Positions 1 to 8,004 of a stretch of DNA of 22,294 bases are shown here, in pieces; the first letter of the stretch is position 1; each line of letters begins with the position of its first letter. Under the pieces are notes generated by a model. The model was given only the letters and a program-made list of their open reading frames with translations, was not told where the DNA came from and did no database searches. Where the stretch lies: assembly GCA_013044065.1 (NCBI GenBank), contig JABEVA010000072.1, positions 1 through 22,294 on the forward strand, written 5' to 3'. Source of the stretch: Phycisphaerae bacterium (GTDB lineage: Bacteria; Planctomycetota; Phycisphaerae; WQYP01). The translations under genes were made by a program, and so were the position numbers.

Positions 1-339
1 CGCATTCACTTTGCGATCAACTGCGCCTCCATCGGCTGCCCGGAGCTTGGCCGCCATGCCTACCAAGCCGCTACGGTCAACGCCCAATTGCAACGCCAGG
101 CCATATTAATTAACAACAACCCTCGCTGGGTGCGCTTTTCCAAAGATGGCCACACCCTGCATCTGACGGAAATCTATAATTGGTATTCCGGAGATTTTAG
201 TCAGGCCGCCGGTTCGGTACTCAAGTTTGTCGCGCGGTTCAATAAGCAGATCGCGGCGGATCTCGCTGCAGGCCATCCCCCGGCCATAACCTATATGATC
301 TATAACTGGCAGCTTAATAGCGTCGAGAATCGTCCATAA
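1..339 (+). CDS. DUF547 domain protein, 3' end only
   Basis: The reading frame is open from the first base of the window, so the start is missing; 112 residues are visible. The visible part matches the C-terminal half of DUF547: it begins with the conserved segment INCASIGCPEL, then has the alternating 'Y.A..V..QL' helix, and then the 'IYNWYSGDF' motif typical of the family. The biochemical function of DUF547 is not established, although some members carry signal peptides and resemble cysteine-protease-like folds. It ends 14 bases before the flavoprotein gene on the same strand, so the two are very probably one operon. DUF547 proteins are often found beside mercuric-reductase-like proteins and arsenosugar genes. 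Family call is firm; function is open. Confidence 0.85.
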   Translation, partial: RIHFAINCASIGCPELGRHAYQAATVNAQLQRQAILINNNPRWVRFSKDGHTLHLTEIYNWYSGDFSQAAGSVLKFVARFNKQIAADLAAGHPPAITYMIYNWQLNSVENRP

Positions 340-353
340 CCAAAAGGATTTTC

Positions 354-1892
354 ATGGATTCCAGCACCATCGTAAAGGATATTCCCGCCTTGGCTCCCTG
401 GGACACCCACAACCAGCTTCTGGCGGCCAATGTTCATCCACTGGATTGGGCCAATCCCACCCCCAAGCCGCGGTACGACTTGGTGGTGATTGGAGCGGGA
501 ACAGCCGGGCTGGTTTCCGCTGCCGGTGCGGCCGGACTCGGCGCAAACGTAGCTTTGATCGAAAAAGATTTAATGGGCGGCGATTGCCTGAATGTAGGTT
601 GCGTGCCGTCCAAGGCTCTCATTCGCGCCGCCCGTGCTTGCGCCGGCGCCCGTGACGGTAGCGAATTTGGGATTGCTCGCGATACCCCGGTTCACCTCGA
701 CTTTCCTGCCATCATGGAACGCATGCGTAAACTGCGATCCAACATCAGCGGCCACGATTCCGCCGCTCGCTTTCGCTCCCTGGGAATCGATGTTTTCCTG
801 GGTTCGGCAAGCTTTTCCGGTCCGGATTCGGTTGTGGTTGACGGACGGCAACTAAATTTCCGCAAGGCCGTCATCGCCACCGGTGCCCGGGCGGATGAAT
901 TGCCCCTTCCCGGCATCAGGGAAGCTGGATATCTCACCAACGAAAATGTCTTTTCGCTTACAACTCTGCCGCAGCGACTCGCAGTGATTGGAGCCGGGCC
1001 TATGGGTTGCGAGCTTGCCCAGGCCTTCGCCCGATTCGGTTCCATGGTGACGCTGCTGAAACAAGAGAAGGAACTGTTGCCCCGGGAGGATCGTGATGCG
1101 GCGGCTGAGGTCGAACGGGCCTTGCTGCGCGACGGCGTGCAGCTAAACTGCTGCAAAATTAAGGGGATATCGCGGGAAGGCACCGAAAAAATCATTGCCT
1201 TGGAGTGTCCTGATCAATCCGGCAGCCTGCGTGTCGACGAGATCCTGATCGGCGTTGGCCGGGCACCCAATGTGGATGGTCTGAATCTGGAGGCCGCAGG
1301 GATACAGTATGACCGGCGCTCGGGTGTAAAAGTCGATGATCAATTGCGAACCACGAATCGGCGTATTTTTGCCGCTGGCGATATATGCTTTCCCTATAAA
1401 TTCACCCACACTGCGGATGTCATGGCCAGAATTGTCATTCAGAATGCCCTGTTTTGGGGCCGTAAAAAAACCAGTTCACTCATCATTCCATGGTGTACGT
1501 ATACGGATCCAGAAGTGGCTCATGTGGGTTTGTACCCGGAGGAGGCCGCAAAACGCGGCATCGCCATCAATACCATCAACATTCCTATGGTCGAGGTGGA
1601 TCGGGCTTTGCTGGATTCCCAGTCACGCGGCTTTCTTAAAGTGCATCTGGCCCCCAAAACTGGCCGCATTCTCGGGGCTACCCTGGTGGCCAGCCACGCC
1701 GGAGACATGATATCTGAACTCACCCTGGCCATGACCGCGGGCATCAGCCTGGACCGGATAGCCACGGTCATTCACCCCTATCCCACGCAAGCCGCCATCA
1801 TCAAACAAGCCGCCGATGCCTACAACCGGCAGCGCCTCACCCCACGGGTGAAGAAGCTGCTGGGCGCGATTTTGAAGATCGGTCGGCGCTAA
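354..1892 (+). CDS. Mercuric-reductase-like FAD/NAD(P) disulfide oxidoreductase
   Basis: A 512-residue class I pyridine nucleotide-disulfide oxidoreductase, predicted cytoplasmic. An FAD-binding GxGxxG motif (VIGAGTAG) lies near residues 45-52. The redox-active disulfide is GGDCLNVGCVPSK, with Cys78 and Cys83. A second dinucleotide fold (VIGAGPMG) lies near residue 205. The C-terminal dimerisation domain carries the His-Pro motif HPYPTQ, with His474. It lacks the N-terminal heavy-metal-associated domain and the C-terminal Cys pair of true MerA, so Hg(II) reduction should not be assumed from the usual 'mercuric reductase' label. A 40-residue N-terminal extension precedes the FAD fold. The start is ATG with AAAAGGA upstream (343-349), directly after the DUF547 gene. 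Its physiological substrate is unknown; the neighbourhood suggests organoarsenic metabolism. Confidence 0.9.
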   Translation: MDSSTIVKDIPALAPWDTHNQLLAANVHPLDWANPTPKPRYDLVVIGAGTAGLVSAAGAAGLGANVALIEKDLMGGDCLNVGCVPSKALIRAARACAGARDGSEFGIARDTPVHLDFPAIMERMRKLRSNISGHDSAARFRSLGIDVFLGSASFSGPDSVVVDGRQLNFRKAVIATGARADELPLPGIREAGYLTNENVFSLTTLPQRLAVIGAGPMGCELAQAFARFGSMVTLLKQEKELLPREDRDAAAEVERALLRDGVQLNCCKIKGISREGTEKIIALECPDQSGSLRVDEILIGVGRAPNVDGLNLEAAGIQYDRRSGVKVDDQLRTTNRRIFAAGDICFPYKFTHTADVMARIVIQNALFWGRKKTSSLIIPWCTYTDPEVAHVGLYPEEAAKRGIAINTINIPMVEVDRALLDSQSRGFLKVHLAPKTGRILGATLVASHAGDMISELTLAMTAGISLDRIATVIHPYPTQAAIIKQAADAYNRQRLTPRVKKLLGAILKIGRR

Positions 1893-1985
1893 GATTTCCG
1901 CATGGTTTCCACAAATTGAATGGCTGTGGTGGTTACCCAACCCAATGACTTGCGGACCTTGTTCTCGCCGCTGCCCCTGCCGTGA

Positions 1986-2007
1986 ACGCAGAACTGCGTG
2001 TTTCTTT
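1986..2007 (+). terminator. Possible weak terminator after the flavoprotein gene
   Basis: A short hairpin (ACGCA, loop GAAC, TGCGT) is followed by GTTTCTTT. It lies about 95 bases past the flavoprotein stop, in the gap between this plus-strand operon and the convergent minus-strand glycosyltransferase. The stem is only five base pairs, so this is tentative. Confidence 0.3.
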
Positions 2008-2083
2008 AAGCAGATGAAGACTAATCCACGGGGAGACCACATGATTAGCCGCGCCCTCACTATCCGCAGCCTCGAGCCAGTAC

Positions 2084-2983
2084 CTACAGGTTCCGCACAC
2101 CGAAAGCCTGCCGGTCTGGCCACCGTGGCAACGGCCTGTATTTCGCGTCGACCTCCACTACCCGTGCCGGTCCAATCAGGGAAGCCGGTATTGCAATACG
2201 CCGCACGTCATCCAATAAACCTGCTCGCCAGGATTCAGGCGACGGGTGGCCAAGGCGGACGCGATGGCGCGCCACACACACTTCGCGACCAATACTGTAA
2301 AGAATTTTGCTTCCCGCCCCTAATACACCACGCAGCGTACCGGAAATTTTCGATTTGCCAATCCGCCGGCGGTAATCCACCGGAATTTCCATGATCCGTA
2401 AACCCGCCACCACGGCCCGCACTTGCATCTGTACGGTCCAGCCGAAGTTTTGATCATCCATGCGAAGCCTGTTGAGACTCGCTATCCGAATGGCGCGAAA
2501 CGGCCCCAGATCGGTATACCGGTACCCCCAGAAAAGCCGGATCAACACACAGGCCAGCCACCCACCAAACCGCTGCTGCGGCAACAGTGCCCCAGCCTCG
2601 CGTGCGCCGCGGGTACGCGAACCGATAACAAAATCGGCGTGATCTTCGGCAATGGGCCGCACAAGCTGCTCCATCCGCTCGGGATAATCGCTTAAATCTC
2701 CATCCAGAAATACGATAATATCCGCATCCGTAGCCGCAGCGCAGCCGGTAAGGCAAGCCCGGCCATAACCCCGCCGCGGCTCTCGGACGACCTGGGCTCC
2801 CGCCGCGGCAGCTCGCCCCGGCGTGTCATCTGTAGATCCGTTATCCACCACGATTATCCTCCGCACCCATTGCGGTACAGCCCCCACCACCTTTTCAATA
2901 CACTCTTGTTCGTTAAGTGCCGGGATAATGACCATGATGGAAAGCGAGGCCAGTTCATCGGCGGCTTGGAAGCTGGGGTTCAT
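2084..2983 (-). CDS. Family 2 glycosyltransferase, polyprenyl-phosphate sugar synthase (DPM1-like)
   Basis: A 299-residue inverting GT2 enzyme predicted to transfer a hexose from a nucleotide sugar to polyprenyl phosphate at the cytoplasmic face of the membrane. Visible motifs are the N-terminal strand VIIPALNEQ (residues 18-26), VDNGSTDDT (about 46-54), the metal-binding DGDLSD (94-99), and the C-terminal GKSKISGT (about 209-216) typical of DPM1/DPG synthases. The chosen start is ATG at 2983, which overlaps the stop of the upstream membrane glycosyltransferase as ATGA; a longer in-frame extension would run inside that gene. This pairing fits a lipid-linked donor synthase feeding a GT-C transferase. 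About 65 residues after position 233 do not look like the usual family end and could be a lineage extension or the result of a frameshift. The sugar cannot be read from the sequence. Confidence 0.88.
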   Translation of the reverse strand: MNPSFQAADELASLSIMVIIPALNEQECIEKVVGAVPQWVRRIIVVDNGSTDDTPGRAAAAGAQVVREPRRGYGRACLTGCAAATDADIIVFLDGDLSDYPERMEQLVRPIAEDHADFVIGSRTRGAREAGALLPQQRFGGWLACVLIRLFWGYRYTDLGPFRAIRIASLNRLRMDDQNFGWTVQMQVRAVVAGLRIMEIPVDYRRRIGKSKISGTLRGVLGAGSKILYSIGREVCVARHRVRLGHPSPESWRAGLLDDVRRIAIPASLIGPARVVEVDAKYRPLPRWPDRQAFGVRNL

Positions 2984-4407
2984 TTTAGCTCCTGTGCAGG
3001 CGGAGACACCAGTTGCCCTGCCGACACCCGCACTGCAAAAAAGTCCCGTACCGTCGGCGACAGCCCTTCGACTACCAAAAGAATAATCACCGGCAATGTT
3101 TCTACCCATACGACCCACGAGCCAATATATTCCCAGTGATATAACCCCAGCGTACACGACCATGCCAACAACGACGGGCGGGGGTTTATTGCCAGCATTG
3201 GCAGCAGCCACGTGTAATACCACGGAAATTGTGTGGGGCTTAGCAAAAACAACAGTCCCGTCAGCAGCACCCCCACCCGCACCGCCTGCCGGTCCGGGAT
3301 AGGCCTATGTATTAACACGGCCGTAGCGGCGGCAAAAATGACTGCCACCGTTGCCGTGGAGGCAGTGCGGGCGTCATTCCATGAGTGTAACACGCTCCCC
3401 CAGAATTCCCACACCAGACGGTACACCAAGTCATTGGCCTGCCAGTAACGCGCGTATTCAGCCATCGAAGTAAAATTTCCGCTGCCCCCGGCCAGCATCG
3501 GCCACAGCACCACGGCACTGGTCGCCACCACCGCCATACTTGCCGCCAACAATTGCCGCGGGTGCCGCAGGTACTTTCGCCCCAATACCGCCACCAATAT
3601 CACGGGCCACAACTTTGCCCCAATCGCCAATCCCAGGGCCAGCCCGGCACCGATCGCTCGCCGGGCCATCAGCCAATACCAAAACAGCGCGACAAAAAAG
3701 ACCACAATCGCATCCAGATGCGCTTCATTGGCGAATGCATTAATCGCCACCGGATTCCACCAGTAAATCAGCAGCCACAACGGCGGTAACTTCAGTCGCC
3801 GCAAAATCAGCCATAGTAAACTTGCCGTCCCGACGTCAAATAGCAGCAGCCACACCTTGAGCATGATCATACTCCACGGCGCAAGCCACGCACTGGCGGC
3901 AAACACCGCTTCGCTAACCGGTGGGTAAATCGTTGGAAGGCTGTTGTGATTAATTTGGTCAATGACCAGCTTGTGCCCTGTGGCCAACTGATGCAGTGCC
4001 GTCGGCACGCCGTAGCCACCATCCAGCGCCGCCGCCGGGCTATAACGCCATGGATCATAGCCGTGCAGCCACACCATTCCATCCCACAGATACCGATTGG
4101 CATCGGTGGCCAGCACCGGCGGCGCTACCACCAGAGCCACGCGACATGCCACCCCTACCGCTATCACCCACCAGAGCATCCAGTGTGGCTGCCGCTGCCG
4201 CACGCACAGACACGCCAGAAGAAACCCCATGCCCGCAGACACATTGCCGGCGACAAGCACACCACGTTCGAAAAGGCTGATGTTCGAACTCGGGGGTAGG
4301 TCACCAGCCCGCCACCCCAACACCAGCGAGAGAACCATTAGAGCCAGACCGGTAAAAAGCAACCCAATCTGGCTGGGGCTAAGATATTTGTCCGGTCTTG
4401 TATCCAC
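2980..4407 (-). CDS. Multi-pass membrane glycosyltransferase, GT-C fold (GT87/mannosyltransferase-like)
   Basis: An approximately 475-residue integral membrane protein with about ten hydrophobic segments. After the first segments it carries a DANRYLWDG and YDPWRYSP motif (residues about 102-123). An acidic residue in the first large extracytoplasmic loop followed by 'YDPWRY' is typical of polyprenol-phosphate-sugar-dependent GT-C transferases. It would transfer a sugar from a lipid-linked donor on the outer face of the membrane. I prefer the GTG at 4407, with AGGA six bases upstream; an ATG at 4485 gives 26 more residues of Cys-rich, unconvincing sequence with no ribosome-binding site. Its stop overlaps the start of the DPM1-like gene (ATGA), implying translational coupling. 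It follows the peroxidase-like gene on the same strand. Acceptor unknown. Confidence 0.82.
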   Translation of the reverse strand: MDTRPDKYLSPSQIGLLFTGLALMVLSLVLGWRAGDLPPSSNISLFERGVLVAGNVSAGMGFLLACLCVRQRQPHWMLWWVIAVGVACRVALVVAPPVLATDANRYLWDGMVWLHGYDPWRYSPAAALDGGYGVPTALHQLATGHKLVIDQINHNSLPTIYPPVSEAVFAASAWLAPWSMIMLKVWLLLFDVGTASLLWLILRRLKLPPLWLLIYWWNPVAINAFANEAHLDAIVVFFVALFWYWLMARRAIGAGLALGLAIGAKLWPVILVAVLGRKYLRHPRQLLAASMAVVATSAVVLWPMLAGGSGNFTSMAEYARYWQANDLVYRLVWEFWGSVLHSWNDARTASTATVAVIFAAATAVLIHRPIPDRQAVRVGVLLTGLLFLLSPTQFPWYYTWLLPMLAINPRPSLLAWSCTLGLYHWEYIGSWVVWVETLPVIILLVVEGLSPTVRDFFAVRVSAGQLVSPPAQELK

Positions 4408-4500
4408 GGCAATTCCTGTACCAGTCGGACATGGGCAACGGCAAGATTTTGCGCTGCCCCCACACCATGCTGATTGCCACCACATGCGGCGATATTGACG

Positions 4501-5055
4501 TCAATTCGAAGTCTTTGGCTTACAAAACCCCTGGGCCGGCAAATCCAATGCGGAATTAAATTTGGAGGACAAATTCTGAAAGGCAATTAATCCGGTCAGC
4601 TCAACAACCGTATCGTCATCCCAATACGCCTTTAGCTTGTCCCGCAGAGCATCATCGACGGTGTTAAGGGTCATCGCCTCGGCATATTCCAACGCCAGTT
4701 GCTCTTGCCCGGTGAACATTCCAGCGGTGGCGGTTTTCCAATTCGCCACCGCCGCCGCCTTTTCCATAGGAATCCCTCGTTTCATCAGTGTAGCGGAATT
4801 AATATCCACGCAAAATGCGCAGTGGTTGATCTGCGAGACGCGCACCGTCACCAGCGAACGCAACACCGGAGATAGAGGGGAATGCCGCCGATCCAGTGCT
4901 CCGTAAAGCAGCGCCACCGTGGCAAACACCTTGGGACTGCGGCCCCACAACAGGCCTGGATCCAACACCTTGCCATATTTGCGCCGCTGCTGCCAAAAAA
5001 ATATCCTTATCCACCACGGATAGGCCGAGAGTGGTTTGGGAAACACCTTTTGCAT
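4501..5055 (-). CDS. Carboxymuconolactone decarboxylase/AhpD-family peroxidase-like protein
   Basis: A 184-residue protein of the CMD/AhpD superfamily. The central motif NHCAFCVDINS supplies the CxxC pair (Cys79, Cys82). The position where AhpD has its catalytic His (third residue after the second Cys plus one) is Asn here, as seen in the 'CPFCVDIN' subgroup. This subgroup is the one annotated beside arsenosugar-biosynthesis genes as peroxidase-like. A thiol-dependent redox role is likely; true decarboxylase activity is unlikely. I chose the second ATG (5055): AGGAG sits six bases upstream of it, whereas the ATG at 5070 has no ribosome-binding site and itself contains the AGGAG. It is the first gene of a minus-strand set with the two glycosyltransferases. 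Confidence 0.87.
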   Translation of the reverse strand: MQKVFPKPLSAYPWWIRIFFWQQRRKYGKVLDPGLLWGRSPKVFATVALLYGALDRRHSPLSPVLRSLVTVRVSQINHCAFCVDINSATLMKRGIPMEKAAAVANWKTATAGMFTGQEQLALEYAEAMTLNTVDDALRDKLKAYWDDDTVVELTGLIAFQNLSSKFNSALDLPAQGFCKPKTSN

Positions 5056-5519
5056 CTGATTCTCCTGCATTTCAGGGCGCTATAATGTTGGCGTCCGTTT
5101 CAACCTTGACGCAATCGCGATCTTCATGCGGACTGTGCAATCATAGCATCAGCATGCCTATCGAAACTTTTACCCACGGGATACGAACATGCCATCTGGT
5201 CGTCCCTTAAGGCGATTCCTCACACGCAGCGTCATGTGCAGGGTATGGCTTTCAAGTTTGTAAGAAACCCGTCACGCGCATGACTAACCCATCATGATAG
5301 CCGCCGGGGCGCGGCTCGGCCATAAGACGCTACGTTGCAGGAAAATCTGATGCAAACTGAGTCACAATGGCCTTATATCTTCGCTCAAGGCTCCGAGTCT
5401 TCCCCTGCGTCGCCGCCGCGGGCCGTGGATATGGCGCACATTGAGTTGGCACGGATTGGGAAGTTTGGTGGTCGGACTTTGTCGGTGGAACGCCGCCCCA
5501 GCGCCTGCCGCATAAGTGC
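5056..5519. other. Intergenic region, no convincing gene
   Basis: This is a 464-base gap between the start of the peroxidase-like gene and the end of the rhodanese gene, both on the minus strand. A short plus-strand ORF beginning at 5350 (ATG with AGGA upstream) runs into the rhodanese gene and resembles no family I know. A GC-rich palindrome (AGCCGC, loop, GCGGCT at 5299-5316) lacks a T-tract, so it is not called a terminator. The promoter of the peroxidase/glycosyltransferase operon should lie near 5080-5170, but I see no clear -35/-10 pair. Confidence 0.5.
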
Positions 5520-6092
5520 TTATGGTTGTCCGACGGATCGCGCTGGCATCGGCGGCTGAGCAAATTCCCATAAAGATCGCTTGAGCAAGCGGCCCCACTG
5601 CCGGTCATACGGATGCACGTGATGGACAATTTTTCCCGCTCGGTAGACCGGCAGTCCCGCATTAGCCCATGCAAATATTGAGCACTTTAAATCATGCACA
5701 TTAGTAAATCCATCCTTCATCAGTCGCACGCAATAAGCCGACGAGCGATAGCCAACGGAGCAATAAGCTACAATGGGTTGATCGTGCGGTATGCCTGCCA
5801 TCGCTTTGCCTACGGATTCGTCGGTGTTAATCCATCGGGCGTGATGCAGATGGCTGACCTCATACTCAATTCGCCCGCGCACATCCAGCAGCACGGGCTG
5901 CGGACGCCTACTATCCGCGAGCCACGCCTGAAGGGGCGCGACCGACATTTGCGGAACATCAGGAAATTTCGCGGCAATCATGGCATTTACCCTGGCCCAA
6001 GTGATCCCGCGATGCCGCTGCATCCACCAGTATCCGCCTGCCCCCGCGATCAGCACCGTCAGCACCACCAAGGAAATCACCAGTTTACTCAT
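5520..6092 (-). CDS. Membrane-anchored rhodanese-domain protein
   Basis: A 190-residue protein. Residues 1-24 form a hydrophobic N-terminal anchor (MSKLVISLVVLTVLIAG), placing the domain outside the cytoplasm or on the membrane. The rhodanese domain follows: LLDVRGRIEYEVSHLHHA (about 68-85) is the usual DVR...EY..SHL block, and the active-site loop CSVGYRS holds Cys111. Single-domain rhodaneses of this kind move sulfane sulfur or reduce oxyanions; the CxxGxR loop does not separate these roles. The C-terminal motif VHPYDRQWGRLL appears to be a recurring feature of rhodaneses beside arsenosugar genes (my recollection, not checked). The start at 6092 is chosen because the anchor begins there; upstream codons are hydrophilic and unconserved-looking. 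No clear ribosome-binding site, which is common in planctomycetes. It is divergent from the fusion transferase. Confidence 0.87.
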   Translation of the reverse strand: MSKLVISLVVLTVLIAGAGGYWWMQRHRGITWARVNAMIAAKFPDVPQMSVAPLQAWLADSRRPQPVLLDVRGRIEYEVSHLHHARWINTDESVGKAMAGIPHDQPIVAYCSVGYRSSAYCVRLMKDGFTNVHDLKCSIFAWANAGLPVYRAGKIVHHVHPYDRQWGRLLKRSLWEFAQPPMPARSVGQP

Positions 6093-6174
6093 AGGCAAGA
6101 TGTTCCAAGTCGGTATGTGGACCAGCGCCGCGGGACGACACGCCGGTTCGGCCATCATTCCCGCAGCCGCCTGT

Positions 6175-6183
6175 ATTATACCA
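6175..6183 (-). promoter_or_regulatory. Extended -10 promoter for the rhodanese gene
   Basis: On the minus strand the sequence TGGTATAAT matches the extended -10 consensus TGnTATAAT exactly. No good -35 is present at 16-18 bases, as is usual for extended -10 promoters. The implied transcript start near 6168 gives a leader of about 75 bases before the rhodanese ATG. Confidence 0.42.
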
Positions 6184-6302
6184 TCGCGCCGCTGTCTCTT
6201 CTGCGGGTCCCCATTCTCCGGGGAATCCATCCACGGCGCGCAGTGCCTATTTTTAGATTAAAATGCATCCTCGTAGTGGCCTAAGATCTGGAGTCTTTCA
6301 GC

Positions 6303-7709
6303 TTGGATTTTGACCCAAATCGTCTTTCTATAGGGGTGGTAATTCCGTGTCGGCAAGATGTCGATCGGCTAAAGCTATGCTTGGCTAGCTTGCGCGACTT
6401 CACGCTCTCCGGCGATCCGCTGGTGGTGGTTCATGCCGATGGCGAGAAGGATCTGATGAGCGCGGACTTTGGTGCTGTGAGCTTGAGGAGTCCATTTCCG
6501 GGGCGCGGCTGGGCTGTGGCCCATGGCCTGCGATATTTATTGCGACCCAATCAGTCGCACCGACCTTGCCAGGTCATCCTGATTGCCCATGCCGACATGA
6601 TTTTCCAAACCGGCACTCGCCACAAAATCATTGATTACCTGCGCAGGCATCCACGCTGTCCTGGTGGTGCGCTGGGCCACACAATTATGGCCACCGGCTG
6701 GCCATATCGCCTGCTGGAATGGGGCAACCGCTGGCGGGCCCAAATGCTGGAATTGCCGTATGGCGATCAGGGCCAGTTTTTCCGCGCGGAGCTTTTGAAT
6801 CGCCCCGGCGGATTTCCCGCCGTAAAACACCTGGAAGATTTGGAGTTGGCTTTGACCCTGCAGCGGTATGCCTCGCCGGCCTATCTAGACCACCCAGCCA
6901 CCATCTCGCCACGACATTGGAGCCGGGGCATCGTTCGGGCAACCCTGCGGAATTGGGCCTTGCTTAGACAATACGTAGATGCTTGCGGCATGGCCGCCCC
7001 AGAGGTGGGGGAGGTGGTTGCCAAAACTCCCGTGGCGTTGGTGTTGGTGGCGAAGGTGCCCCGAGCCGGACGCGTTAAAACCCGCATGATCGGTCCGCTC
7101 TCCGCGGCGAGTGCGGCGGCGGTGCACGGCGCATTCATGCGGTACTGGTGCGCTATGGGAGTGGATCTGGCGAATTCGGGGCTGATAACACCCATTTTAT
7201 ATATCGATCAGCACGATGGTGATACAGCAACGACGCTCCGGAACCAATTTCGTCAACAACAGTGGCATCTGTTGGTGCAATCGAATGGAAATTTGAGCAA
7301 GCGGCTCACGGATGCGGCGCGGGTCTTGTTCCGGCGGGGCCATCAGGCAATATTATTTATCGGCGCCGACAGTCCGGACATGCGGGCAGGAGATATTCTT
7401 CACGCGGCACAAAACCTGACACATCATGACGCGGTAATGATTCCAGCTCACGACGGCGGGTACACGCTGCTGGGCATAAAACCGTCCGCATTGAGATTGC
7501 TGGAAAACATCACCTGGGGCACATCGGTGGTCGCCCAGCAGACGCGTCAGCGTGCCACGGACGGCTTGCCTGTTTCTTTGGTAGAACTTCCGCCGATAGA
7601 CGATGTGGATACCTTTGATGGATTGCAGGCGTTGCTGGGGCGACTTGAAAAATCAAACGATGACCGCCAACGGAACTTGTATCGACGACTCTTGATGATT
7701 CCGAGATGA
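6303..7709 (+). CDS. Fused arsenosugar-associated transferases (TIGR04283-like GT2 + TIGR04282-like/DUF2064)
   Basis: A 468-residue two-domain protein. Residues about 8-235 match TIGR04283 (rSAM/selenodomain-associated transferase 2): an N-terminal GVVIP strand, LIAHADMIF, LELPYGDQGQFF, GGFPAVKHLEDLELAL and SPRHWSRGIVRATLRNW, all in family order. Residues about 244-455 match TIGR04282/DUF2064: VAKVPRAGRVKTRM, FIGADSPDM, PAHDGGYTLLGI, WGTSVV and DDVDTFDGL. The two are usually separate neighbouring genes, so this is a natural fusion. The first domain has lost the usual VDGGSTD nucleotide-binding motif (here VVHADGEKD), so its donor binding may differ. The start is TTG at 6303, with GGAG nine bases upstream and a stop codon shortly before. 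These families are now linked to arsenosugar biosynthesis; the exact sugar-transfer step is unproven. Confidence 0.9.
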   Translation: MDFDPNRLSIGVVIPCRQDVDRLKLCLASLRDFTLSGDPLVVVHADGEKDLMSADFGAVSLRSPFPGRGWAVAHGLRYLLRPNQSHRPCQVILIAHADMIFQTGTRHKIIDYLRRHPRCPGGALGHTIMATGWPYRLLEWGNRWRAQMLELPYGDQGQFFRAELLNRPGGFPAVKHLEDLELALTLQRYASPAYLDHPATISPRHWSRGIVRATLRNWALLRQYVDACGMAAPEVGEVVAKTPVALVLVAKVPRAGRVKTRMIGPLSAASAAAVHGAFMRYWCAMGVDLANSGLITPILYIDQHDGDTATTLRNQFRQQQWHLLVQSNGNLSKRLTDAARVLFRRGHQAILFIGADSPDMRAGDILHAAQNLTHHDAVMIPAHDGGYTLLGIKPSALRLLENITWGTSVVAQQTRQRATDGLPVSLVELPPIDDVDTFDGLQALLGRLEKSNDDRQRNLYRRLLMIPR

Positions 7710-7765
7710 CAGGGATCTGATGCGCCACCCTGCGCAGTCGGTATCCGCCTTGATCACCCCCATCT

Positions 7766-7993
7766 TCAAGCCTTGATCGCGACTTGAATCGGGTGCCTGG
7801 CCTGCAAGGCCGCAGTCCGTTGAGATCCGCCAGCCACCTCCAAACCGCCAGAACCTAGCGTTTCGGGACCTCCAGAAATTTCGCCAAGCAACGCCGTGAT
7901 CCGGGGCGTACCGGTCCACCGAGTTCCATCAGTATGCGCTTGGGCCTGCCAAGGAACAAGCGGATAGCGTGCCCCGCTCTGGTTATAGGCCAA
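7766..7993 (-). CDS. Small unrecognised ORF after mazG-like gene (doubtful)
   Basis: An ORF of 75 residues starting at TTG, just after the stop of the MazG-like gene on the same strand, in the convergent gap with the fusion transferase. Residue composition and codon use look protein-like (Gly, Ala and Thr rich, ending with ALQARHPIQVAIKA), but I recognise no family. There is no good start or ribosome-binding site. It may be a small gene, a remnant of a larger secreted protein, or chance. The rest of the 7710-8004 gap holds nothing else I can support. Confidence 0.22.
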   Translation of the reverse strand: MAYNQSGARYPLVPWQAQAHTDGTRWTGTPRITALLGEISGGPETLGSGGLEVAGGSQRTAALQARHPIQVAIKA

Positions 7994-8004
7994 GCCAAAA
8001 ATAT

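Noticed and set aside
354..1892. True mercuric reductase (merA)
   Set aside because: No heavy-metal-associated domain and no C-terminal Cys pair; no merR, merT or merP nearby.
5335..5559. Plus-strand ORF with an ATG at 5350 preceded by AGGA
   Set aside because: It overlaps the end of the rhodanese gene on the other strand and its product resembles nothing; kept only as a note in the intergenic entry.
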